A stretch of 64,000 bases of DNA. Source: Chryseobacterium sp. FH1 (GTDB lineage: Bacteria > Bacteroidota > Bacteroidia > Flavobacteriales > Weeksellaceae). Location: assembly GCF_000735135.1 (NCBI RefSeq), contig NZ_JPLZ01000007.1, forward strand, positions 124,001 through 188,000. Reading direction: 5' to 3'. The position numbers were made by a program, and so were the translations under genes. The notes beneath the pieces are model-generated. The model saw only the letters and a list, made by a program, of their open reading frames with translations. It made no database searches and was not told the DNA's origin. Shown here piece after piece: positions 50,860 to 59,646 of the stretch. How positions within the stretch are numbered: the stretch's first letter is position 1; each line of letters opens with the position of its first letter.

Positions 50860-53757
50860 ATGAAGAAAATATTCACTGTTCTTTCTGTTTGTTCCGGTCT
50901 GATATTAGGTTTTGCTCAATGGAGCCCGAGATCGATGAAGGCAACGCAATCCAAAGAAACAAAAGCTTCCAATTTCTATTCTCTTGATTTGAAAGCTATC
51001 AGGTCTCAACTTTCTACAGCGGAAAAAACAGGTAAAAATAGCAAGCCAATCATTATCGAACTTCCAACTTTGGACGGAAAAATTGAAAGATTCGAAGTTT
51101 TTAGTTTGCCTGTTGTAGAGAAATCTTTGGCAGATCGTTATCAATTAGGGTCTTACGTTGGATTGAAAATTGGAGATCCGACAACTTATGTGAGATTCAG
51201 CGTTTCGCCGTATGATCTGCAGTCGATGATGTTTAAAGATGGTCGGTACGAGTTCATCGAGCCGTTAAACAAAGAAAAAACAGTTTACGGCGTCTTCCCA
51301 AAAACTGAGAAACAACAAGGAGATCACGCTTTCTCTTGTTCTACATTGGAATCTGACATTAGTAAAAAACAGATCGAGAAATTGGGAGAAGGTTCCAACT
51401 TTTCAAATGTTGCAACAGACTTCGGCAAAGCCAGTGACAAAAAATACAGAACTTACAGATTGGCTATTTCTGTGATTGGCGAATACACACAATATTTTGG
51501 AGGTCTGCCTCAGGCATTTTCTGCAATCAATGCAACGATCACTCGGGTGAATGGCGTTTTCGAAAAGGATTTTGCAATCCACCTCGATGTACAGGATTTC
51601 CCCCAATTGATTTACACAAATCCAGCTACAGATCCTTATTCCAATGCAAATGTTGGAATTGGTGGTGCTTGGAATTTAGAACTGCAACGGACTTTGACCT
51701 CAGTTATTGGAAATGGTGCTTATGATATTGGGCATCTCTTCGGAAGAGCTGGCGGTTCTGGGAATGCTGGCGGTGTTGGGAACGTATGTAAGAATCCAGC
51801 CAACAATAATGATGCAACTTCTAAAGGTTCAGCTTTTAGCACGCCAAGGTCAGGCGGACCAGAAGGTGAACGTTTTGATATCGATCTTGTGGCTCACGAG
51901 ATGGGACATCAGTTTGGCGCGGATCATACTTATTCTTTTGCATTGCAAGCAACACCTAACGAATCTGCGCAGATGGAACCGGGCTCTGGTTCTACGATTA
52001 TGGGTTATGCAGGAATAACGAACTCGAACGTACAAAATTTTTCAGATTCCTATTTTCATACAAGAAGCGTAGAACAGGCTCAAGTTTACGTCAATTCTCA
52101 AACTTGTGGGACTATCATTAGTATTGATAATAATCCACCGGTTGTTGCGTCTTTACCAGACAAAACCATCCCGAAAGGAACTGCATTTGTTCTAACAGCC
52201 AATGCAACCGACTCTGAAAATGATGTGCTCACGTACAGCTGGGAACAATACGATTTGGCAAAGTCAGAAATTACAACTGTTACTGGCGATAATACATCAG
52301 GTCCAAAATTCAGATCACTTGTGGCATCCACCTCGCCATCCAGATATTTTCCAAAATTGAGTAATGTGATCAATGGAAATCTTTACAGCGCTACAGATTG
52401 GGAAGCCGTTTCTAATGTGGAAAGAATGTTGACTTTTAAAGTTTTGGTAAGAGATAACAAGCCAGATATTACGCAACAACAGACTGCAGCAGGCTCACAA
52501 ACAATTATTGTTGGAAGTGATGGACCATTTAAAGTCTTGACCGACAAGGTTTATAATAATGCTTTGAGCGAGGTTGCTTGGGATATTGCAAAGACGAATC
52601 TTGCTCCTTACAATGTTGCGAACGTCAAGATAGATTACACCACAGATCAAGGTGCAACTTGGAATGTTATAATTCCTTCAACACCGAATGACGGTTCAGA
52701 ATCTTTAGACTTCTCATCTGTTTCTGCCAATCAAGATATCGTCGTGAGAGTTTCAGCCATTGATAACGTTTTCTATGCCGTTGCAAATGTTGCCGTTTCC
52801 AGTATTTTGGCTTGTGACGGAACGGCTCCAACGAGTTTGATGATTAGTAACATTACGCAAAACTCAGCGAAAATCGATTGGGATCTGGTGGCGAATGCGA
52901 CTTACACTTTAAGATACAAGAAATCCACCGATAGCAATTGGACGGAAATTAATAATATCACAACCAATAGTTACACGTTATCACAATTGGAGATCAATAA
53001 ATCGTATGACGTGGGTGTTTCGGCGGTTTGCAACAGTACAATTGGAACTTATGCAAATACAACATTTTTTACCGGAGCTCACAACTATTGCAACGCTGGA
53101 GCTACTTATTTGATGTCAGAGAAAATTGCCAATGTGACTTTTTCCAATATTAATAATAACTCTACTTCCAATGCAGGTTACGAAGATTTTTCTAATGTGA
53201 TCGGCAATGTAGCGCCTGGTCAGATTTACAATTTTACAGCTTCATCTACTACAGGTTCTGCAGATTATGATCAAGTTATTGTTTGGATGGATCTTAACCA
53301 AGACGGAGATTTCAATGATGCTGGAGAAAAGGTTTTGACAACGAGTTATGGGACGTCACCTTGGCGGGGAACGATTACGATTCCAACGTCAATTCTCGCA
53401 GGAAGAACAAAAATGAGAGTGAGGCTTTACGGCGCCATTTCAAATCCGAACGAAACGCCTTGCGGAAATTCATATTACGGTCAAGTGGAAGATTACACGT
53501 TGAATGTTGGAACTTTGGGTGTTACGGATGTTGATAAGATTTCAATTAAATATTATCCAAATCCGGTCAAAGACATCCTGACAGTTTCTTCTGACAAAAA
53601 AGTCAATCAAATCTCGGTTTACAGCACAACCGGGCAATTATTGCAGGAAACAAAGAATTCAAACATTATTGACCTTGCTAAGCTTCCCTCAGGTGTTTAC
53701 TTTGTGAAAACGACGATCGAAGGTGAAACAGAAACTACAAAAATTATCAAGAAGTAA
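50860..53757 (+). CDS. T9SS-secreted metzincin (reprolysin-like) zinc protease with fibronectin III and GEVED domains
   Basis: 965 residues. Signal peptide (to GFAQ, about 20), propeptide (to about 190), catalytic domain with zinc motif HEMGHQFGADH (His346, His350, His356, Glu347) and Met-turn near Met381 (STIMGYAG). Then an Ig/cadherin-like region, a fibronectin III-like domain (about 655-740, SLMISNITQNSAKIDWDLV), a GEVED domain (VIVWMDLNQDGDFNDAGEK to YYGQVEDYTLNV, about 755-880) and a sorting domain (YYPNPVKDILTVSSDKK, about 895-965). Secreted protease that could feed peptides to DPP-IV and the POT transporters. Confidence 0.92.
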   Translation: MKKIFTVLSVCSGLILGFAQWSPRSMKATQSKETKASNFYSLDLKAIRSQLSTAEKTGKNSKPIIIELPTLDGKIERFEVFSLPVVEKSLADRYQLGSYVGLKIGDPTTYVRFSVSPYDLQSMMFKDGRYEFIEPLNKEKTVYGVFPKTEKQQGDHAFSCSTLESDISKKQIEKLGEGSNFSNVATDFGKASDKKYRTYRLAISVIGEYTQYFGGLPQAFSAINATITRVNGVFEKDFAIHLDVQDFPQLIYTNPATDPYSNANVGIGGAWNLELQRTLTSVIGNGAYDIGHLFGRAGGSGNAGGVGNVCKNPANNNDATSKGSAFSTPRSGGPEGERFDIDLVAHEMGHQFGADHTYSFALQATPNESAQMEPGSGSTIMGYAGITNSNVQNFSDSYFHTRSVEQAQVYVNSQTCGTIISIDNNPPVVASLPDKTIPKGTAFVLTANATDSENDVLTYSWEQYDLAKSEITTVTGDNTSGPKFRSLVASTSPSRYFPKLSNVINGNLYSATDWEAVSNVERMLTFKVLVRDNKPDITQQQTAAGSQTIIVGSDGPFKVLTDKVYNNALSEVAWDIAKTNLAPYNVANVKIDYTTDQGATWNVIIPSTPNDGSESLDFSSVSANQDIVVRVSAIDNVFYAVANVAVSSILACDGTAPTSLMISNITQNSAKIDWDLVANATYTLRYKKSTDSNWTEINNITTNSYTLSQLEINKSYDVGVSAVCNSTIGTYANTTFFTGAHNYCNAGATYLMSEKIANVTFSNINNNSTSNAGYEDFSNVIGNVAPGQIYNFTASSTTGSADYDQVIVWMDLNQDGDFNDAGEKVLTTSYGTSPWRGTITIPTSILAGRTKMRVRLYGAISNPNETPCGNSYYGQVEDYTLNVGTLGVTDVDKISIKYYPNPVKDILTVSSDKKVNQISVYSTTGQLLQETKNSNIIDLAKLPSGVYFVKTTIEGETETTKIIKK

Positions 53758-53786
53758 ATTTTATCATAATTGTGTTTTTAATCGGA

Positions 53787-53829
53787 ACGAGGCTGATCTT
53801 AATTGAAAAGCCTCGTTTTTTTATTTTTA
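53787..53829. terminator. terminator between T9SS cargo 3 and serine hydrolase
   Basis: ACGAGGC / GCCTCGT stem (53787-53793, 53810-53816) followed by seven T residues; the stem repeats the one at 50786-50812 word for word. Confidence 0.8.
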
Positions 53830-55488
53830 TTTCTTCGTGAAGTTATAAGTTTTCCCGTTTTGCAGAAGTTGCATCTTGTTCGTTTCCGGAAAGAATTTTA
53901 ACGTGATTCCAGCTTGTTCAAATCTGAATTGGTCTTTCTCTACAAGTTCCAAAGGAAATTCTGGCTGACCTTTTCCTTGTCCGAAAAGTTGGTCATCATT
54001 CACAAAAACCTTTAGATCCAATGGAATGTCCGGAGATGTATAGTCGCCAAGGTATTTTTTGAACTTGCCATCATAAGATGCTGTTTCACTTTTCTTTTCA
54101 AATTTCGGATAATCAAAATCCTCATTGAAGAAAATGTTCAAAATTCCTACGTACAAGGCGTTATGTGGATATTCCTCTCCATTGATGACGATTGAGATCG
54201 AATAATCTTCCTTTCTGCTGTATGAAGTTACGGAATGAGTTCCAGCCGTATCGCCACCGTGACCAAATGAAACTTGGTTGTAAAAAGGAACTGGCATAAT
54301 TCCCAATCCGAAATCCGATTTGCTTCCCGACTTAGGCATCATCTTTTCCAAGGTTTCTTTCTTCACAAATTTTCCATTGAACAAAGCATTGATGAAAAGA
54401 TTCATATCACTCGGTGTTGAAACGATATCGCCCAATCCAATGCAGTTATGGAAATCAAAATCTTCCACTTCTATCCATTTTCCATCTTCGTTTTTGTAGG
54501 ATTTGAAGACATTTTTCGGATTGTCCAATACGGAGAAAGTGTTTTTCAGATTGGCTTTGCCCAAGATGTTTTCCTTTAGAATGACATTGTAGGGTTTCTT
54601 GTAAATCCTTTCCAAAATTCTGCTCAGCAAGTAGTAGCCAGAATTGGAGTATCTACTTTTTTCACCCGGCTGAAATTCCACGCCTTGTGCTTTGATGGTA
54701 TCCAAAATTGCTTTGTCGCTAACCGGTTTTTTGAAGATCCATTGGTAATTCTCGCCCACATAATCACCCAATCCGCTGGTGTGATTCAGTAAAGATTCTA
54801 TTGTTATCTTGTCAGCATTTGGAACTTCTGGATAATATCTGGATAGTTTGTCATTGATGTTCAGTTTTCCTTTTTCCGCCAGTTGCATCAGCATTGTTGC
54901 GGTGATGAGTTTGCTTACGGAACCAATTTGATAGCCAGTTTCTGAGTTCCATTTGACATTCGGTAATTGATCTTGCCCGAAGTCTTTTTTGTAAACCTCT
55001 TTGCCTTTTCGGAAAATGGAAATACTACCAATGCCTTGTTTGTTTTTGCTAATATAATCCAGAAAATCATCAAGTTTCGCATTGTCAATTTCTCGATTGC
55101 CAATATCTTTCACTCTTTCATCCTTAGGATTCGGTTTTTCATCACCATTATTTTTGAAAAAATTTAAAGGAAGTGAACGGCCTTTTTGTGTAAATGTTCC
55201 TTCGAAATGATCTTCTATATATTGACCTTTGTAAGAAGCGTCAATTTCCTTCATCTCGAAAATCAATTCGTTGTTGTTGAATTCAGTTTTGTCAACAGAG
55301 ATGATTTTGTCACCTTGTTTAGGACTTCTTGCGGTTGAAGTGTAAGTACCGTTTTCTTTTTTAATGTCAAGGATTAGAGGAAGTTGCATTCCGCCAAAAT
55401 CTAGTTCGCCTTTCCAAGAGCCTGTTAGATCTTGGGCGTAAAAAGTCTGTGCTAATAAAATCAGCACCAGTAATAGTTTGGTTTTCAT
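53827..55488 (-). CDS. secreted serine hydrolase (beta-lactamase/class C-like)
   Basis: 553 residues. Signal peptide (to FYAQ, about 19), an N-terminal lipocalin-like domain (20-115, DLTGSWKGELDFGGMQLPLILDIKKE), then the class C beta-lactamase-like hydrolase: Ser190-Val-Ser-Lys193 (SxxK), Tyr280-Ser-Asn282 (YxN), and a C-terminal HGGDTAG box (about 402-408). Likely an esterase, D-aminopeptidase or transpeptidase-like periplasmic enzyme; the substrate is unknown. It is the last gene of a four-gene minus-strand run (56756 to 53827). Confidence 0.9.
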   Translation of the reverse strand: MKTKLLLVLILLAQTFYAQDLTGSWKGELDFGGMQLPLILDIKKENGTYTSTARSPKQGDKIISVDKTEFNNNELIFEMKEIDASYKGQYIEDHFEGTFTQKGRSLPLNFFKNNGDEKPNPKDERVKDIGNREIDNAKLDDFLDYISKNKQGIGSISIFRKGKEVYKKDFGQDQLPNVKWNSETGYQIGSVSKLITATMLMQLAEKGKLNINDKLSRYYPEVPNADKITIESLLNHTSGLGDYVGENYQWIFKKPVSDKAILDTIKAQGVEFQPGEKSRYSNSGYYLLSRILERIYKKPYNVILKENILGKANLKNTFSVLDNPKNVFKSYKNEDGKWIEVEDFDFHNCIGLGDIVSTPSDMNLFINALFNGKFVKKETLEKMMPKSGSKSDFGLGIMPVPFYNQVSFGHGGDTAGTHSVTSYSRKEDYSISIVINGEEYPHNALYVGILNIFFNEDFDYPKFEKKSETASYDGKFKKYLGDYTSPDIPLDLKVFVNDDQLFGQGKGQPEFPLELVEKDQFRFEQAGITLKFFPETNKMQLLQNGKTYNFTKK

Positions 55489-55500
55489 ATTATTTTTGGA

Positions 55501-56070
55501 TTAAAGTATTGTCTGACTAATGATTGTAACGATGAGTGAAACCACTACGAATGCAACGATGTGTTGCCATTTTTTGATATTGGTCGCTGTCTTGAAACCA
55601 TTGAAAAAGAGTACAAAACTGTAAACAAGAAAAGGCAAAGTAATACATCCTGCAACCGTAACGATAATTAAATCTGTCATTTCTATTTTAGCTATGTTTC
55701 CCGCACTTTTCGCAATATTGACATTAGCTTCTTTGATAAAGGGAAGTGCCATCATTGGCATTGTAATGATGAGCGGAATCTGAGAAATCAAGGCAGTGTT
55801 GATGATGTCAATAATTCTGGTTCTTTTATTAATGAATTTTGCAAGGATTAGTAAAACAACAATGGCGAAAATATAACTCAATGAATTGATTTTCATAATG
55901 TCCCAAATCGTTTGACCTTCCTCAAGTATTGATAAATGGAAGATAGCATCATTGATCATTCCTGCATAAAAACAACCAAAAATATTAAGCACGAAAAAGA
56001 GAATTCCAACAGCCAGAATATGTTTGTCATCAAATTTCTCAAACGGATTAAAGATAGTTTTCCACTTCAT
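55501..56070 (-). CDS. Yip1-like multispan membrane protein
   Basis: 189 residues with five hydrophobic segments (first at about 18-38, ILAVGILFFVLNIFGCFYAG). The pattern, a soluble KTIFNPFEKF start and five membrane helices, fits the Yip1/YIF1-like bacterial family. The function is unknown. It lies 12 bp upstream of the serine hydrolase and 3 bp downstream of the 134-residue gene, consistent with one operon. Confidence 0.7.
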   Translation of the reverse strand: MKWKTIFNPFEKFDDKHILAVGILFFVLNIFGCFYAGMINDAIFHLSILEEGQTIWDIMKINSLSYIFAIVVLLILAKFINKRTRIIDIINTALISQIPLIITMPMMALPFIKEANVNIAKSAGNIAKIEMTDLIIVTVAGCITLPFLVYSFVLFFNGFKTATNIKKWQHIVAFVVVSLIVTIISQTIL

Positions 56071-56073
56071 AGT

Positions 56074-56478
56074 TTATGCTTTTACAGTAATATTTGGATT
56101 TATTTTAAGAACTTCATTTTTGAAGTTTTCAAAGCTTTTTGGAGAGATGACTACGCTTTCGTTTTGATAATAAATTTCAACTCTTCCAATGATGCTTGGG
56201 GCAGGAGATGAAAGTAGATTCCATGTTTTTTCAATTTTGTAAATGTCTCTTACATCAATTTTAGTTGTCCCAAACACTGAATTTTTGATGTAAAGAAATT
56301 CTTCATCCAAATAATATTTTATAGAAAAGCAAAGACCTAAGATTAGCCCAAAAATGCTAGTTACAATTGCAATAGCTTTCCAATTTTTGTTGATTAATTC
56401 TTGATAGTTTGTAAGGATCAAAACTGCTAAAACAAATAGCAATATTTTCCAACCAATTTTTACAGGAATACTTTTCAT
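56074..56478 (-). CDS. two-helix membrane protein of unknown function
   Basis: 134 residues from the ATG at 56478; the frame begins two codons earlier at a TTG. Two membrane helices (about 10-25 and 35-55) then a beta-rich soluble part (DEEFLYIKNSVFGTTKIDVRDIYKIEKTW) of PH-like (bPH) character. Starts 2 bp after the stop of DUF2089. Confidence 0.65.
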   Translation of the reverse strand: MKSIPVKIGWKILLFVLAVLILTNYQELINKNWKAIAIVTSIFGLILGLCFSIKYYLDEEFLYIKNSVFGTTKIDVRDIYKIEKTWNLLSSPAPSIIGRVEIYYQNESVVISPKSFENFKNEVLKINPNITVKA

Positions 56479-56480
56479 GA

Positions 56481-56756
56481 TCAATGTTTTTCGTTTTGAA
56501 GTTTTTTTACTTTCTCGATGAGGTCGTCCATTTTGTTTCTCATTGTTGGATAAGAAAGTTCTGCCTGCTTCGCCATTTCTTTGATGCTTCCGCTGGAGAG
56601 AAAAAAGTTGAGAATGAAATCTTGGTCATCTCTGCTCAGTTTCAAAAGAACAGGAAGTTCATAATTTCCATTCACGTTCGTTTCGCAAGACGGACATTTC
56701 ATCTGGCTTACATTCAACGTGTGGTCACAGCTTGGACAAACGATTGGAAGTTTCAT
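56481..56756 (-). CDS. DUF2089 zinc-ribbon HTH protein
   Basis: 91 residues. Two CPxC knuckles (Cys7, Cys10, Cys21, Cys24) followed by a helix-turn-helix region (LSRDDQDFILNFFLSSGSIKEMAKQAELSYPTMRNKMDDLIEKV, about 38-83). DUF2089 proteins act as small transcription regulators, with the gene normally heading an operon of membrane proteins, as here. Probable autoregulator of the operon to 53827. Confidence 0.88.
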   Translation of the reverse strand: MKLPIVCPSCDHTLNVSQMKCPSCETNVNGNYELPVLLKLSRDDQDFILNFFLSSGSIKEMAKQAELSYPTMRNKMDDLIEKVKKLQNEKH

Positions 56757-56852
56757 TTCTTTTAATATTATTTTACAAATGTAATAATTATTTTAATAAA
56801 GTTAAAAAATATTTTAATTTTATTAAAATTTATTTAAAGATAAGGTAAAAAA

Positions 56853-56873
56853 AACTCCCAAAAATTGGGAGTT
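56853..56873 (-). terminator. terminator downstream of the 254-residue secreted protein
   Basis: AACTCCCAA / TTGGGAGTT stem; on the minus strand it is followed by a T run. Confidence 0.8.
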
Positions 56874-56893
56874 ATGATTTCAATGCGACGAAT

Positions 56894-57658
56894 TTATTTA
56901 TATTCTGAAGATTGTTTGCCACCTGTATTATTGTGGTTAGGATTGATTTTCTCAATAGGTTTTGCATATTCACTATAGCTTACTGGTGAATAAACTTTTT
57001 GTTCAATTTTGCTCATCTTTTTAGCTTTCCAAAAATTCTCATCAAATTTCTTAGAAATCGTGATGGCGCACAAGGGATTATTTCTTGTAATTCTCAATTT
57101 TACCAAGGTTATAAAATTAATATCAGAATAGAAAAACTGTGGAATCTTCTCAGTAGATTCCTTCACTTCACCATTCGCATAAGTTATGGACCATCTGTAA
57201 AGATAATCACTAGGATTATCACCATTTGGAAAGAAAGATATCACAGCATCACTCACTTTCACATCTTTGAAATCATCGATAAGAATGCCGCAACTGTTTT
57301 CTAAAGTTGATTGTTTCTTTTCGTTTGAATTAGAAGTTGCAACTGTTACCGGAGCAACCACTTCCACGATTTTGTCACATTGAACCAAACCTTGTGTCGT
57401 TAAAACCGAAACGGAAATTTTTCCTTTTCCGATTTGTGCGCTTTTCACATCGATTTTGTTGGTTTTATTGTTGCCTTCAATTGTCAAATTAGTTTCAGGC
57501 GAAGATTTCCACGAGTAACATTCATCGCATTGCGCTTTGGTATCTACTGTGAAAGATGCAATTTCATTTGGATTTAAGGTGTTTGTTCCAGCAATAGTAC
57601 ATTGCCCGTAAGCATTGGAAGCCACAAAACTGACAACCAATATCATCAAGTTTTTCAT
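56894..57658 (-). CDS. secreted hypothetical protein with Ig/PKD-like N-terminus
   Basis: 254 residues with signal peptide (to AYGQ, about 19). The first half (20-110) has Cys pairs CDECYSW and an Ig-like beta pattern (PKD-like: FTVDTKAQCDEC, KISVSVLTTQG). The second half, after an S/N/E/K-rich linker, has ISFFPNGDNPSDYLYRWSITY and further strands. The C-terminus lacks the T9SS sorting signature. The function is unknown. It is single, between DUF2089 and the carboxylase gene. Confidence 0.75.
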   Translation of the reverse strand: MKNLMILVVSFVASNAYGQCTIAGTNTLNPNEIASFTVDTKAQCDECYSWKSSPETNLTIEGNNKTNKIDVKSAQIGKGKISVSVLTTQGLVQCDKIVEVVAPVTVATSNSNEKKQSTLENSCGILIDDFKDVKVSDAVISFFPNGDNPSDYLYRWSITYANGEVKESTEKIPQFFYSDINFITLVKLRITRNNPLCAITISKKFDENFWKAKKMSKIEQKVYSPVSYSEYAKPIEKINPNHNNTGGKQSSEYK

Positions 57659-57702
57659 TCTATTTGTGTTTTTTATTTTCTATTTTACATCATTTGCAAA
57701 CT

Positions 57703-59331
57703 CTATACCTGAATCACACCAAGGTTGAATTTTTCTGTGATCGGCGAATGATTTGCGGCCTCAATTCCCATACTTATCCATTTTCTTGTATCCACTGGAT
57801 TGATGATTGCATCCGTCCAAAGTCTTGCAGCAGCATAAGTCGGTTGCGTTTGGCGCGTGTAATCTTTTAGAATTTTGTCGAGAAGTTCTTTTCTGTCTTC
57901 TTCACTAATTTCTTTTCCTTGCTTTTTAAGCGCAGATTCTTGGATTTGAAGGAGTACTTTCCCAGCTTGTGAACCGCCCATCACGGCAAGTTCTGCCCAC
58001 GGCCAAGCTACAATCAATCTTGGGTCGTAAGCCTTTCCACACATCGCGTAATTTCCTGCTCCGTAAGAGTTTCCTGTTACGATCGTGAACTTCGGAACCA
58101 CTGAGTTGGAAACTGCATTTACCATTTTTGCACCATCTTTTATGATGCCACCTTGTTCGGATTTGGAACCTACCATAAAGCCTGTCACATCCTGAAGGAA
58201 AACCAACGGAATTTTTCTTTGGTTGCAATTCGCGATAAATCTGGTTGCTTTGTCTGCAGAGTCGGAATAGATTACGCCTCCAAATTGCATTTCGCCTTTT
58301 CCGCTTTTTACCAATTTTCTTTGATTGGCAACAATTCCAACGCTCCAGCCATCGACTCTTGCAGTACAACAGATGATGGTTTTTCCGTAATCGGGTTTGT
58401 ATTCTTCCAATTCGGAATTGTCGACAAGGCATTTGATGATTTCTAATGTGTCATATTGTTCAGACCTGATGGCAGGCATTATTCCGAAAATATTGTCTGG
58501 ACTTTCTTTTGGTGGAGCACTTTCAATTCTATCAAAGCCCGCTTTGTCAAAGTCGCCTAGAGATTTCATGATGTTTTTGATTCTGTCCAAAGCATCTTTG
58601 TCATCCTTGGCTTTGTAATCTACAACGCCGGAGATTGAGCTGTGCATTGTTGCGCCACCCAAAGCCTCATTGTCAATTGATTCGCCGATTGCCGCTTTTA
58701 CGAGATAACTTCCTGCGAGAAAAATACTTCCCGTTTTGTCCACAATCATAGCTTCGTCACTCATAATTGGTAAATAAGCACCACCAGCAACACAACTTCC
58801 CATGATGGCGGAAATCTGAACAATCCCTGCTGAACTCATCTTGGCATTGTTTCGGAAAATTCTTCCAAACATTTCTTTATCTGGGAAAATCTCATCTTGC
58901 ATTGGCAAAAATACGCCTGCAGAATCTACCAAATAAATTATTGGCAAACGGTTTTCCATCGCGATTTCCTGCGCACGAAGATTCTTCTTTCCTGTGATTG
59001 GAAACCAAGCGCCAGCTTTCACTGTAGCGTCATTTGCTACCACGATACACTGTCTTCCGGAAACATATCCCATCATAACAACAACACCTCCTGCAGGGCA
59101 GCCGCCTTGCTCTTCGTACATCTCGTAGCCAGCAAAAGCACCAATTTCTATAGAATCAGAATTTTTATCAAAGAGATATTCCAATCTTTCTCTCACTGTC
59201 ATTTTACCTTGGTCGCGTTGTTTTTGAAGTGATTTTTCGCCACCTCCCAACTTGATTTTTGATAAGGTTTTTTTTATTTCAGAAAGTTTCAGTTTGTTGA
59301 GGTCCTCTCTCTTATTGAATTCTAAATCCAT
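57703..59331 (-). CDS. acyl-CoA carboxylase beta subunit (carboxyltransferase)
   Basis: 542 residues, a full carboxyltransferase of the propionyl/methylcrotonyl-CoA carboxylase kind. Biotin- and acyl-CoA-binding regions: GKMTVRERLEYLFD, GGVVVMMGYVSGRQCIVVANDATVKAGAW, GGAYLPIMSDEAMIV, and C-terminal GNSYGAGNYAMCGKAYDPRLIVAWPWAELAVMGG. Catalyses carboxyl transfer from carboxybiotin to acyl-CoA. The length and the AELAVMGGSQAG end fit MCC beta best, for leucine degradation. The biotin-carboxylase alpha subunit is not in the window. Confidence 0.88.
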   Translation of the reverse strand: MDLEFNKREDLNKLKLSEIKKTLSKIKLGGGEKSLQKQRDQGKMTVRERLEYLFDKNSDSIEIGAFAGYEMYEEQGGCPAGGVVVMMGYVSGRQCIVVANDATVKAGAWFPITGKKNLRAQEIAMENRLPIIYLVDSAGVFLPMQDEIFPDKEMFGRIFRNNAKMSSAGIVQISAIMGSCVAGGAYLPIMSDEAMIVDKTGSIFLAGSYLVKAAIGESIDNEALGGATMHSSISGVVDYKAKDDKDALDRIKNIMKSLGDFDKAGFDRIESAPPKESPDNIFGIMPAIRSEQYDTLEIIKCLVDNSELEEYKPDYGKTIICCTARVDGWSVGIVANQRKLVKSGKGEMQFGGVIYSDSADKATRFIANCNQRKIPLVFLQDVTGFMVGSKSEQGGIIKDGAKMVNAVSNSVVPKFTIVTGNSYGAGNYAMCGKAYDPRLIVAWPWAELAVMGGSQAGKVLLQIQESALKKQGKEISEEDRKELLDKILKDYTRQTQPTYAAARLWTDAIINPVDTRKWISMGIEAANHSPITEKFNLGVIQV

Positions 59332-59532
59332 TGCTTTTTTCTTTGGTGCTAAAGATAAACTTTTTTAGAAAATTAGTGCAGTTAATTTGATCTTTGGTGT
59401 TACAAAGTATTTATCAAGCTCTTAATTTTAGAACGTATACAATAATCCTTTCTATTCTGCGTTTTTTAGATACAAATGGATATAAATTTTTAGTTAGTTT
59501 ATGTTATTTTAATAAGTTCTTATTAAAAGATC

Positions 59533-59552
59533 CGTTCCGAAATCTCGGAACG
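59533..59552. terminator. hairpin CGTTCCGAAATCTCGGAACG, orphan terminator
   Basis: Exact inverse of the 20-nt hairpin at 4344-4363, followed by a T-rich tract on the plus strand (59555-59560). It lies in the 315-bp gap 59332-59646 between divergent genes, where no known transcript should end. The remainder of this gap shows no reading frame or other motif that I can support. Confidence 0.65.
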
Positions 59553-59646
59553 GATTTTTATGTCTAGTGATCAAAATTGTTCACTATTTTGAATTTATTC
59601 TACAATTTTTATCATAATTTCGCCAACTGAAAATCAATTATTTCCA

